From assembly GCA_023413275.1 (NCBI GenBank), contig JAEZPX010000182.1, forward strand, positions 1 to 13,846: a DNA stretch of 13,846 nucleotides, read 5' to 3'. Numbering within the stretch: position 1 is the stretch's first letter; each line of letters opens with the position of its first letter. The notes beneath the pieces were generated by a model. That model saw nothing but the letters and a program-made list of their open reading frames with translations. It searched no databases and had not been told where the DNA came from. This DNA is from Bacillota bacterium (GTDB lineage: Bacteria > Bacillota > Clostridia > Lachnospirales > Anaerotignaceae). A program made the position numbers and the translations under genes. Positions 1-7,133 of the stretch are shown in pieces.

Positions 1-875
1 GCGACCTTTTTTCCTGCCATTTCAATCGTAACACCCTCACCAAATAAACCACGGATATTTGGTTCACGTCCCACGGCAAAAAGCACATATTGAGCTGAAA
101 CTTCCTTATTTTCACCATTTTCCTCAAAAAAGCATTTTAATCCCTCTTTCTCTTTTTCAATACATTTTAAAAGAGAGGATGTAAAAACTTCTACACCTTG
201 CTTTTTCAATGTCATTTTTAAGCTCTGGGCTATTTCCTTATCAAAATTGGAAATCAGTCTTGGCGCCGCCTCAATTAAAGTTATTTTTGTATGGAAGGAA
301 CTAAATACCTTAGCCATTTCCACACCTATGACACCACCACCCACAATGACAAGACTTTGGGGAACTTCCTCAAGAAGAAACAAATCCTCGCTATTTAATA
401 CTCCGTCAATTTGACTTCCTTTTACAGGAATTTTAGATGGAACAGCCCCAGTGGCTAATACAATGCTTTTGGCTTGATATTTCTCAACCATTTCGTCTTG
501 AGAAACAGTAACAGTTTTATCTTTTTCAAGGGTAGCTTTCCCCGCTATCATCGTAACACCGTTGGCTTTCAGAAGACTTATGATTCCCTCCCGAAGTTTG
601 AAACAAGTCTCCTCTTTATATTCCATAATTTTGGAATAATCAAAAGATACATTCTCAGCAAAAACTCCAAATCTTTCTGACTCTTTGATTTCTTTGTACA
701 AATTGGCAGCATGAAGCATCGCCTTTGTAGGAATACAGCCTCTATTTAAACAGGTTCCACCCACCTCCCTACATTCAACAATGGCAGTACGAAGGCCAAG
801 CTTTGCCCCTTTGATTGCAGCGACATAGCCACCGGGGCCCGCACCAATTACTATTAAATCAAATGTTCTTTCCAT
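1..875 (-). CDS. lpdA: Dihydrolipoyl dehydrogenase (glycine cleavage L-protein), 3' part cut by window
   Basis: FAD- and NAD-dependent E3/L-protein that reoxidises the dihydrolipoyl arm of GcvH and yields NADH. The frame is open from ATG at 875 to the window edge, giving 291 visible residues of a family of about 450-470, so the dimerisation domain and the C-terminal His-Glu pair lie outside. Visible: FAD-binding GAGPGG at residues 11-16, the redox disulfide in GGTCLNRGCIPTKA (Cys42, Cys47), ATGAVPSKIP near 141-150, and the NAD-binding GGGVIG at 179-184. There is no N-terminal lipoyl domain; the protein begins directly with the FAD fold. The start is supported by an AAGGTGGTG ribosome-binding site about 8 nt upstream. 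It lies 70 nt after gcvPB with no terminator between, so it is probably the last recognised gene of the gcv operon. The position favours a GcvH-dedicated E3, though it could also serve other lipoyl complexes. Confidence 0.95.
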   Translation of the reverse strand, partial: MERTFDLIVIGAGPGGYVAAIKGAKLGLRTAIVECREVGGTCLNRGCIPTKAMLHAANLYKEIKESERFGVFAENVSFDYSKIMEYKEETCFKLREGIISLLKANGVTMIAGKATLEKDKTVTVSQDEMVEKYQAKSIVLATGAVPSKIPVKGSQIDGVLNSEDLFLLEEVPQSLVIVGGGVIGVEMAKVFSSFHTKITLIEAAPRLISNFDKEIAQSLKMTLKKQGVEVFTSSLLKCIEKEKEGLKCFFEENGENKEVSAQYVLFAVGREPNIRGLFGEGVTIEMAGKKV

Positions 876-945
876 ATACATTCACCACCTTGTTTTTAGC
901 ATTTTTCAATGTATAGCAACTTTTTATTTTCAATCAATTTCAGAA

Positions 946-2394
946 TTAAATAGCGCCTTTCTCATTAGGCCATTCATACTTAAGAATAGGATTTCTCGCC
1001 GCCTCAACCTCATTCAATCTAGCCACAGGAGTTGAAATCGGTGCAGCATGAAGTGTTTCTGGAGTTGTATGGGCTTCGTGGAATAAATCCCTCAGAATCT
1101 GAATCATATCATCCATGGTTTCCTTTGATTCCGTTTCTGTGGGTTCAAACATCAAGGCTTCGTGAACAATCAGAGGGAAATACATGGTGGGTGGATGAAT
1201 TCCTTTGTCAATCATCCCCTTTGCAATATCCAACGCAGACACGCCAGTTTCTTTTTTTAGCTTTTCTAAGCTTAAAACAAATTCATGCATACAGGTTTTA
1301 TCGTAGGCTGGTGTGTACAAATCCTTAAGCTCATGAAGCATATAATTTGCATGAAGCACCGCATTCTCACTGGCTTGCAAAACACCTTCTTTTCCCATAG
1401 TCATAAGATAAGCGAGGGCTCGCACCACCACCAGAAAATTTCCATAAAAGCTTTTCATTTCTCCTATGGAGCTCTCTGCTTTTACCAAGCGGAATCTTCC
1501 ATCTTTTTCTTCGCTACGTACAGATGGCAAAAATTCCGAAAGAAATTTTTTGCAACCAACAGGGCCACTTCCGGGGCCACCGCCACCGTGAGGTGTAGAA
1601 AAAGTCTTATGTAAATTTACATGAATTACATCAAACCCCATATCACCGGGTCTTGCAATTCCCATAATTGCATTTAGGTTTGCACCGTCATAATAATTGA
1701 TTCCTCCGCAATTATGTATGATATTAGTAATCTCCAAGATATTCTTATCAAACAAGCCCAGTGTATTTGGATTTGTCAGCATAAGCCCTGCGGTATCGCT
1801 TCCCACAGCCTCTTTCAGTTTTTCAACATTAACACCACCGTCCTTATTGGATGGAACCGTTATCGTCTCAAAGCCTGCCATTGTTGCACTTGCCGGATTT
1901 GTACCATGGGCAGAATCGGGAACAATAATTTTGGTTCTTTTTGTATCCCCATGTTTTTTGTGATACGCTTTTATCATCAAAAGTCCCGTTAACTCTCCAT
2001 GGGCACCTGCCCCAGGCTGCATGGTAAAGTGAGTCATCCCTGTTATTTCGCAGAGATATTTCTCCAGCAAGTTCATCACTTCTAGACAGCCCTGCACCGT
2101 TTCTTCTGTCTGTAGCGGATGAATATCAGTAAATCCACTGAGACCTGCCATTTCCTCATTTATTTTGGGGTTATACTTCATGGTACACGAGCCCAGTGGA
2201 TAAGCTCCATGATTTATACCATATGCTTTCTCCCCAAGCTCACTATAATGTCTGTTTAAATCAACCTCTGCTATTTCAGGTAGCCGCAACGGAAGTTTTC
2301 TTTGAAATTGTGGGGAGGGTAATACTTCAGGCACATCGCATAAGGGCAAAAAACTTGTTCCACGAGCTTCTTTACTTTTTTCAAAAACCAGCAT
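946..2394 (-). CDS. gcvPB: Glycine dehydrogenase (decarboxylating) subunit 2, GcvPB
   Basis: C-terminal, PLP-binding half of the P-protein. With GcvPA it decarboxylates glycine and passes the aminomethyl group to the lipoyl arm of GcvH. The length of 482 aa is normal for the split form. The PLP-binding lysine is Lys263 in the LHKTFSTPHGGGGPG motif, followed by the usual glycine-rich stretch. Other family signatures are GSCTMKYNPKINE (69-80), MQPGAGAHGELTG (125-137) and SAHGTNPAS (161-169). The ATG at 2394 sits 3 nt after the gcvPA stop codon, and its Shine-Dalgarno sequence AGGAGGTG overlaps the end of gcvPA, so the two subunits should be translationally coupled at about 1:1. No missing key residue or frameshift is seen. 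Confidence 0.98.
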   Translation of the reverse strand: MLVFEKSKEARGTSFLPLCDVPEVLPSPQFQRKLPLRLPEIAEVDLNRHYSELGEKAYGINHGAYPLGSCTMKYNPKINEEMAGLSGFTDIHPLQTEETVQGCLEVMNLLEKYLCEITGMTHFTMQPGAGAHGELTGLLMIKAYHKKHGDTKRTKIIVPDSAHGTNPASATMAGFETITVPSNKDGGVNVEKLKEAVGSDTAGLMLTNPNTLGLFDKNILEITNIIHNCGGINYYDGANLNAIMGIARPGDMGFDVIHVNLHKTFSTPHGGGGPGSGPVGCKKFLSEFLPSVRSEEKDGRFRLVKAESSIGEMKSFYGNFLVVVRALAYLMTMGKEGVLQASENAVLHANYMLHELKDLYTPAYDKTCMHEFVLSLEKLKKETGVSALDIAKGMIDKGIHPPTMYFPLIVHEALMFEPTETESKETMDDMIQILRDLFHEAHTTPETLHAAPISTPVARLNEVEAARNPILKYEWPNEKGAI

Positions 2395-2397
2395 TTC

Positions 2398-3717
2398 TCA
2401 CACCTCCTGCAATATAGCAATTAATTCGTCAATATCTTTCTTGCTGTTCATTTCCGTACAACACCATAGAATTTTCCCTTCGTTTTCTCCCCTCAGCGGA
2501 TATCCTCCTAATATTCCTTTGGATTCCAGATGCTGCATCACCTCACTGACAGGTTTCGGGGATTCCGTCACAAACTCATTGAAAAACTCTTCTTTATTGA
2601 CTAATTTATACCCTAGTTCACTGACTCTTTCTGCCAGATAGTCCGCCTTTGACATACTCTGAACCGCCACCTCTCGAAGACCTTTCTTGCCCATGGCAGA
2701 AAGATATGCTCCAGCAGCAAGGGCACATAATGCCTCATTAGAACAAATATTGCTGGATGACTTTTCCCTTCTGATGTGCTGTTCCCTTGCCTGCAATGTG
2801 AGCACATATCCTATTTTTCCATTAGAATCTTTTGTCTGCCCAACAATCCTACCGGGAAGCTTTCTCTTCATAGAATCCACTGTTGCCATAAACCCGAGAT
2901 ATGGGCCGCCGAAGCTCAGGGGTATCCCCAAAGGCTGACCTTCTCCTACAGCAATATCTGCGCCGTATTCTCTGGGTGTTTTCGCAATTCCAAGGGAAAT
3001 GGGGTTTACCCCCATTATGTATTTTGCTCCCGCATTATGAGCCAGTTCTCCTATTTTTTCTCCATCTTCAAAGCTACCATAGAAATTAGGCTGTTGGATA
3101 TACACACATGCGGTAGAAGTATCAATTTTCTTTTCAATAAATGAAGTATCCGTTACGCCATTTTTATCCGGTACAATGATTACCTCTATATTTTTACCGT
3201 AACAATAGGTATGAACGGTCTCCAAAACATATGGATTTACGGTTTTTGAAATAAAGACCTTCGACCGTTTTCTTTCCTGACACATCATGATGCTCTCTGC
3301 GGCCGCTGTCGCTCCATCATACACCGATGCATTGGAAGCATCCATCCCAGTTAAATCACAAATCATTGTTTGATATTCAAAGATGGATTGCAATATCCCC
3401 TGGCTGACCTCAGGTTGATAGGGTGTATATGCCGTCAATAGGCTTTCTTTAGAAATAACGCTTTTCACAATTGCAGGGATAAAATGCCTATAAGCTCCCG
3501 CCCCTCTAAAAACAGAGGTAAAAACTTTATTTTTAGATGCCAAGCCCATCATGTCTCTGCGTACTTCCAGTTCCGACATACCCTTGGGTAAACAAAGTTC
3601 CTCTTTCAGCCTTACCTGCTGGGGTATATCTTCAAAAAGCTCTTTTACAGAATGCAAGCCGAACGTAGAAAGCATTTCTTGCCTTTCCAAATCTGTTGAA
3701 GGAACATAGCTTCCCAT
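2398..3717 (-). CDS. gcvPA: Glycine dehydrogenase (decarboxylating) subunit 1, GcvPA
   Basis: N-terminal half of the split P-protein, the partner of GcvPB in an alpha2beta2 enzyme. The length of 439 aa is typical of Firmicutes and archaeal forms. Recognisable stretches are the early SELEVRRDMMGLASKN region (48-63), FRGAGAYRHFIPA, the TPYQPEVSQGILQSIFEYQT segment and the GQPLGIPLSFGGPYLGF loop. It carries a degenerate PLP-enzyme fold without the catalytic lysine, which is normal for this subunit. The ATG at 3717 lies 14 nt beyond gcvH and is preceded by a GGGGGTGA ribosome-binding site. It is the third gene of the riboswitch-controlled operon. Confidence 0.97.
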   Translation of the reverse strand: MGSYVPSTDLERQEMLSTFGLHSVKELFEDIPQQVRLKEELCLPKGMSELEVRRDMMGLASKNKVFTSVFRGAGAYRHFIPAIVKSVISKESLLTAYTPYQPEVSQGILQSIFEYQTMICDLTGMDASNASVYDGATAAAESIMMCQERKRSKVFISKTVNPYVLETVHTYCYGKNIEVIIVPDKNGVTDTSFIEKKIDTSTACVYIQQPNFYGSFEDGEKIGELAHNAGAKYIMGVNPISLGIAKTPREYGADIAVGEGQPLGIPLSFGGPYLGFMATVDSMKRKLPGRIVGQTKDSNGKIGYVLTLQAREQHIRREKSSSNICSNEALCALAAGAYLSAMGKKGLREVAVQSMSKADYLAERVSELGYKLVNKEEFFNEFVTESPKPVSEVMQHLESKGILGGYPLRGENEGKILWCCTEMNSKKDIDELIAILQEV

Positions 3718-3731
3718 TGTTTCACCCCCAT

Positions 3732-4118
3732 TTATGCTTCTTCTTGTATACTTTCAATAAATGCCTTATATTCATCCGCACGCAAAAGCTCCCCTTTTTC
3801 GGTAATGTTATCAAACTTTACCAGCCACGCTTCATAGGCATCTTGGTTTATTTTTTCAGGTGCATCCAAAAGTTCCTCATTGATTGCACTTACCGTGCCA
3901 CCCACAGGTGTATAAATGTCAGAGACTGCCTTTACAGACTCTACATCTGCAAATGAACCGTCAACACCTACTTCATCACCCACCTCAGGTAGATTAACAA
4001 AAACAATATCACCCAATGCTGATTGGGCATAATCTGTTAGTCCAACTACTGCACTTTCCCCATCAAATCTAATCCACTCATGAAATTTTGAATAAAATAA
4101 ATCATTTAATATCTTCAT
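3732..4118 (-). CDS. gcvH: Glycine cleavage system H protein (lipoyl carrier)
   Basis: Small carrier whose lipoyl-lysine arm shuttles the aminomethyl group between P-, T- and L-proteins. It is 128 aa, the usual length. The lipoylated residue is Lys63 in ADVESVKAVSDIYTPVGG, the canonical ESVKA(V/A)SD motif. HEWIRFDGESAVVGLTDYAQ (13-32) is the conserved N-terminal signature, and ALGDIVFVNLPEVG follows at 34-47. The ATG at 4118 has a strong AAGGAGG site a few nt upstream and lies 15 nt after gcvT. How the protein is lipoylated cannot be read here, because no lplA or lipA/lipB lies in the window. Confidence 0.98.
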   Translation of the reverse strand: MKILNDLFYSKFHEWIRFDGESAVVGLTDYAQSALGDIVFVNLPEVGDEVGVDGSFADVESVKAVSDIYTPVGGTVSAINEELLDAPEKINQDAYEAWLVKFDNITEKGELLRADEYKAFIESIQEEA

Positions 4119-4133
4119 TCTCTCTCCTCCTTA

Positions 4134-5222
4134 TTATGCTTCATTGGTTCTTTTATAAAATGGCAAGGCAACAACCTCTGCCTTTATTTTTCCGTTTCTT
4201 GCCATAACTTCCACAACTGTTCCAATGGCACACTTTTGATTCAATAGTGCTATTGCACCGGAATAACCCAAAAAAGGAAAATGTGTTCCTGATGTCGTCT
4301 GCCCAATGACCGTGTCTTCCAAAAAAACAGATGCATTCTCTCGCATAATACCTCTGCTGATAGCCTTAAGGCCTACCCGAACCCTCTTGTTGTCTTCATT
4401 TTGTAGCATAGCATTTTTTCCGATAAAGTCCTCTTTTGCCAGCTTAACAGCAAAACGAAGCCCACATTCTAATGGCGAAGTTTCGCTGTTCAATTCATGC
4501 CCATACAGTGGCATTGCAGCCTCAAGCCGCAGTGTATCTCTTGCGCCTAGTCCACAAGGAATCAACCCATCCTCCTTCCCCGTTTCCAGTAACAAATTCC
4601 ACAGTTTTTCTGCATCTTCTCCATCAAGATAAATTTCTACGCCTTCCTCCCCTGTGTATCCTGTTCTTGAGATAATACAATTAATACCAGAGATATTTCC
4701 ATCAAACACAGCAGTATAATATTTCTCAGGTATACTTTTGCTGTCTGCCACCCTCCTTAAAATATCAATGGATTTGGGGCCTTGCAGGGCTATCTGCGCC
4801 ACTTTTTCTGATATGTCAGTAAAAGCAACATCTCCAAATTGTTGTGCAAGCATCCATTCATAATCCTTATCCTTATTTGCCGCATTCACTACGATAAAAT
4901 AATCATTTTCGCCTCTTTTGTAGACAATTAAGTCATCCACAGTACCGCCGTTTTCGTTGCACATCGGACTGTACCTTGCCTGACCATCAGCCATATTAGA
5001 AAAATCATTTGTAAGCATATACTGAAGATTGGCAAGGGCATCTTTGCCGGTACACAGTATTTCTCCCATATGGGAGACATCGAAAAGGCCTGCCTTTGTA
5101 CGAACTGCCATGTGTTCTGCGATGACACCGCAATACTGAACAGGTAGGGTAAAGTCCGCAAAATCAACCATTTTGCCCTTTGCATTCATGTGTGCATGAT
5201 ATAGAGGTGTTTTTTTTCCCAT
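4134..5222 (-). CDS. gcvT: Aminomethyltransferase (glycine cleavage T protein)
   Basis: Tetrahydrofolate-dependent enzyme that releases ammonia from the H-protein-bound aminomethyl group and forms 5,10-methylene-THF. At 362 aa it has the family length. Visible motifs are TPLYHAH at the N-terminus, MAVRTKAGLFDVSHMGE (38-54) and GGTVDDLIVYK (92-102), whose Asp96/Asp97 pair contains the equivalent of catalytic Asp101 of E. coli GcvT. Also present are ISRTGYTGEEGVEIY (folate-site region) and the GLGARDTLRLEA(A/G)MPLYGHE block. The ATG at 5222 is preceded by AAAGGAG. It is the first gene of the operon, downstream of the glycine riboswitch and its terminator, so the whole operon is expected to be switched on by glycine. 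Confidence 0.98.
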   Translation of the reverse strand: MGKKTPLYHAHMNAKGKMVDFADFTLPVQYCGVIAEHMAVRTKAGLFDVSHMGEILCTGKDALANLQYMLTNDFSNMADGQARYSPMCNENGGTVDDLIVYKRGENDYFIVVNAANKDKDYEWMLAQQFGDVAFTDISEKVAQIALQGPKSIDILRRVADSKSIPEKYYTAVFDGNISGINCIISRTGYTGEEGVEIYLDGEDAEKLWNLLLETGKEDGLIPCGLGARDTLRLEAAMPLYGHELNSETSPLECGLRFAVKLAKEDFIGKNAMLQNEDNKRVRVGLKAISRGIMRENASVFLEDTVIGQTTSGTHFPFLGYSGAIALLNQKCAIGTVVEVMARNGKIKAEVVALPFYKRTNEA

Positions 5223-5282
5223 TTTGCGATTCTCCTTTACAAATTATTTTTTACTTCTACATTTTTCTTTTTTTCTTTTTGT

Positions 5283-5337
5283 AAAAAAAAAAAGAGACTA
5301 TTGCAAATATTCTTTTTGAATATTTACATTAGTCTCT
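5283..5337 (-). terminator. Riboswitch-controlled intrinsic terminator of the gcv operon
   Basis: On the minus strand, 5337-5318 pairs with 5312-5293 as a 20-bp stem containing one mismatch and one G-U pair, closed by an AAAAA loop. A run of about ten U follows (5292-5283). The 5' arm begins AGAGACT, and its first bases also form the closing P1 helix of riboswitch aptamer II. Terminator and glycine-bound aptamer are therefore mutually exclusive, as expected for a glycine ON switch. Confidence 0.9.
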
Positions 5338-5502
5338 GTCCTTTTTAACCTGAAAGATTGGTACCGAAAACGTTTACACAATCATCGGTAATTACTTCTT
5401 CGGTACAACTCAATTGTTGTTCTCCAGAGTATCGTCAGAATTCAATCCTTTTACCTGAGAGTTTTTCCCCTTCGGTGCTGCAACACAGTCTCTCTTGAAT
5501 CC
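5334..5502 (-). promoter_or_regulatory. Tandem glycine riboswitch (gcvT RNA element)
   Basis: Two consecutive glycine aptamers lie in the gcvT leader. Aptamer I spans 5502-5438: P1 pairs GGATTCAA (5502-5495) with TTGAATTC (5445-5438), and the conserved cores ACCGAAGGGG (5476-5467) and CTCTCAGGT (5461-5453) are present. Aptamer II spans about 5429-5334: P1 pairs CTCTG with CAGAG (5338-5334), with the cores ACCGAAG and CTTTCAGG followed by AAAAAGGACAGAG. It also has an extra hairpin closed by TACCGA/TCGGTA between its two cores, a common extension. The short linker contains CTGAC and the leader contains GATGA, compatible with the leader-linker kink-turn known for this class, though I could not verify that fold. 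Glycine binding should stabilise the second P1 and block the terminator. Confidence 0.95.
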
Positions 5503-5530
5503 ATCATCCACTTTTTATAAAATTTTCTAT

Positions 5531-5559
5531 ATAATACCATTTATTCTAGTATAATGCAA
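5531..5559 (-). promoter_or_regulatory. Sigma-A-type promoter of the gcv operon
   Basis: On the minus strand there is a -35 box TTGCAT (5559-5554), a 17-nt spacer and a -10 box TATTAT (5536-5531). The TG at 5539-5538 forms an extended -10 (TGGTATTAT). Transcription would start near 5524, about 20 nt before aptamer I, which is the right distance for the riboswitch leader. Confidence 0.7.
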
Positions 5560-5649
5560 TACTTTTTCAAAAAAAGCATATGACTTTTTATTAATACATT
5601 TAGATCTATAGAATCTTCAAAATTTTGAATGAAAAAAGTAGCAGTTACA

Positions 5650-6369
5650 TCATTTTTTCCGTAGCACAAAAGCAATAAAATTCAGATATTTACCACCGCC
5701 CGCTTCCATGGTCTTACGGTCATTCACTGCAATCGCATTTTCTTGTTTCAGCCAATCTCCCCAGAGTTCATCATTGTCACCCTTCATTTCATAAATGGAA
5801 ATAACATCTGCATCCTGACTATGGCTCAATATTTCTCTCCAATAAGTAATATCGTGCAGATATGCAAGCTGCTCCGGGGTCCATGAAAGGAGCAATTCTT
5901 TTGGTAGATTATCATGGCAATCCTTTTTCATGCCGGGAACACAAATATAAAGATAACCACCGCTTTTTACAAAGGGTAACAGCTTTGCATCTAAATATTC
6001 CTGATCACGCCCCCAGAAATTGTAGGAATCTGTACTTACCACTGCATCGAAAAACTCCTTTTCAAAAGGCAGAGCAGTGGCATCCACCTTAACAGGTGTG
6101 ATTTGTTCAGGGGTTAGTCCCATTTCATAAAAAAATCTACAGTTTTCATGGGGTTCACTCCATAAATCAGCGGCGTAAACCCTGAACCCATAATCCTTCG
6201 CTAGCATAACACTTGTAAGTCCTTGCCCACTTCCCAAGTCACAAACGATGCCGCCAGCAGGAATTTTATGGTCATCCAGCATTTCTTCTTGCAACTTAAA
6301 TGGGTTAGGTCCCATGATTTTAGCCAGTAATTGTGGGGTGTTATACTGTTTACTCTTTGGATATTCCAT
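5650..6369 (-). CDS. Class I SAM-dependent methyltransferase, substrate unknown
   Basis: A 239-aa soluble protein with the Rossmann-type SAM-binding fold. Motif I is VCDLGSGQG (42-50), the acidic end of strand 2 is Asp68 in VYAADLW, motif II-like VDATALPF lies near 95-102, motif III-like FDAVVSTDSYNFW near 107-119, and KSGGYLYICVPG near 135-146. These show a UbiE/Methyltransf_11-type small-molecule or lipid methyltransferase but do not identify the acceptor. No membrane segment or fused domain is seen. The ATG at 6369 has an AAGGAGAG site upstream. It appears monocistronic: a terminator lies upstream of it, after the neighbouring small gene, and I see no terminator behind it. Read-through could enter the gcv leader, but the riboswitch terminator would still gate it. 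The neighbours give no functional hint. Confidence 0.88.
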   Translation of the reverse strand: MEYPKSKQYNTPQLLAKIMGPNPFKLQEEMLDDHKIPAGGIVCDLGSGQGLTSVMLAKDYGFRVYAADLWSEPHENCRFFYEMGLTPEQITPVKVDATALPFEKEFFDAVVSTDSYNFWGRDQEYLDAKLLPFVKSGGYLYICVPGMKKDCHDNLPKELLLSWTPEQLAYLHDITYWREILSHSQDADVISIYEMKGDNDELWGDWLKQENAIAVNDRKTMEAGGGKYLNFIAFVLRKK

Positions 6370-6460
6370 TGTAATCTCTCCTTCTCTTCATTTCTTATTT
6401 TATAATATATTTTCATTATATATCCCTAATATTATAAAAGCTCCCTACAAAACAGTTCAG

Positions 6461-6502
6461 AAATAAAAAAGCGACATGGCTCATTTATACCATGTCACTT
6501 TT
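6461..6502 (-). terminator. Intrinsic terminator behind the small HTH gene
   Basis: On the minus strand AAAAGTGACATGG (6502-6490) pairs with CCATGTCGCTTTT (6479-6467), 13 bp with one G-U pair and a loop of about 10 nt, followed by TTATTT. It lies 12 nt beyond the stop codon at 6515 and separates that gene from the methyltransferase. Confidence 0.85.
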
Positions 6503-6514
6503 GAAAACTAAATA

Positions 6515-6784
6515 TTATTTTTTCATAATAGACAATATTTTATAGACGGTTTTGGGGGATAAAAAATATTTATTGGCTATCGTTTCAACAGTCACACCAC
6601 ATTTATATTGTTTAAAAATATCAGCGTTTCGCTGAATATATTGTTGTTTGCTATGTTTTAGCTCTCCCCACGCCTTTTTATTCTCGTCTTTCCTTGGAAT
6701 ATAAAGGTATTCACCATCTATATGTTGCTGAATCGCCGCAATTAAATTCTCCGGTAAAACACAACTTGCATTTTTATAGCCCAT
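6515..6784 (-). CDS. Small CD3324-family helix-turn-helix protein, function unknown
   Basis: An 89-aa protein that I match by pattern to the conserved clostridial family annotated CD3324. The N-terminal half carries the signature LPENLIAAIQQHIDGEYLYI followed by PRK (residues 10-32), then KKAWGE (36-41). The C-terminal half, roughly 58-88, looks like a helix-turn-helix: TVETIANKYFLSPKTVYKIL resembles a resolvase/sigma-type HTH with the turn near FLSPKT. There is no membrane segment or catalytic motif. The ATG at 6784 has a strong AGGAGGGTG site. A near-consensus promoter (6933-6961), a leader of about 140 nt and a private terminator make it an independent transcription unit. DNA binding is an inference from the HTH; the target is unknown. 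Confidence 0.82.
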   Translation of the reverse strand: MGYKNASCVLPENLIAAIQQHIDGEYLYIPRKDENKKAWGELKHSKQQYIQRNADIFKQYKCGVTVETIANKYFLSPKTVYKILSIMKK

Positions 6785-6831
6785 TTGTGCACCCTCCTAA
6801 ATCATGTAATAGGATTTGGCAAGGACTATCT

Positions 6832-6906
6832 TCATATTATGCGACAGCCCTCGCTACGCACAATGCCGACTCCAATGCTCCTCTGATAAGACAATGCCCC
6901 TTTCAT
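6832..6906 (-). other. Possible 24-codon leader ORF in the 5' leader of the small HTH gene
   Basis: An open frame of 24 codons (ATG at 6906, TGA ending at 6832) begins MKGALSYQRS and ends VRSEGCRII. It lies within the leader of the 6515-6784 gene. No Shine-Dalgarno sequence precedes it, so translation is doubtful. The same stretch holds three copies of GCATTG and is bounded by an 8-bp inverted repeat, ATATTATG (6911-6904) with CATAATAT (6841-6834). It could instead be a structured RNA or an old insertion-sequence end, because GGGCTGTCGCATAA resembles some IS termini. None of these readings is established. Confidence 0.25.
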
Positions 6907-6932
6907 AATATCTATTGTTATTATCTGATATA

Positions 6933-6961
6933 AGTATAGCAATTGCCCCATTTCCTGTCAA
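6933..6961 (-). promoter_or_regulatory. Near-consensus sigma-A promoter for the small HTH gene
   Basis: The minus strand shows TTGACA (6961-6956), a 17-nt spacer and TATACT (6938-6933): a perfect -35 and a 5/6 -10 at optimal spacing. Predicted start is near 6926, which leaves a leader of roughly 140 nt before the ATG at 6784. Confidence 0.8.
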
Positions 6962-7133
6962 GACAGCGGCATTTTATATCTCTGCTATTATTGACAATTT
7001 ATGCGTAATGAATTGGATTATTTCCTTACAAGTGGTAATCTACTGCAATTCTCACAAATATTTCCCGAAAAATATTAATGAGGTTTTTTTCCTATCCACT
7101 TCGTCCTTTTTCTTCATTAGAATTTTCTGTTAT
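6962..7133. other. Intergenic stretch with no recognisable feature
   Basis: This A+T-rich segment lies between the vanY stop and the promoter of the small HTH gene. An AATATTT/AAATATT mini-hairpin (about 7059-7078) is followed on the plus strand, after a few nt, by seven T, but no plus-strand gene lies upstream to need a terminator. No convincing terminator for vanY is visible. I see no gene. Confidence 0.5.

Noticed and set aside
1032..5185. Many open frames of 60-120 codons on the plus strand and in alternate minus frames across the gcv genes.
   Set aside because: They lie inside or opposite well-supported gcv genes, match no family I recognise and lack ribosome-binding sites.
5616..5629. 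A 14-bp palindrome TTCAAAATTTTGAA behind the methyltransferase gene.
   Set aside because: The stem is pure A/T apart from one G-C pair per arm, with no room for a loop and no U-run, so it is not convincing as a terminator. Chance is likely at this base composition.
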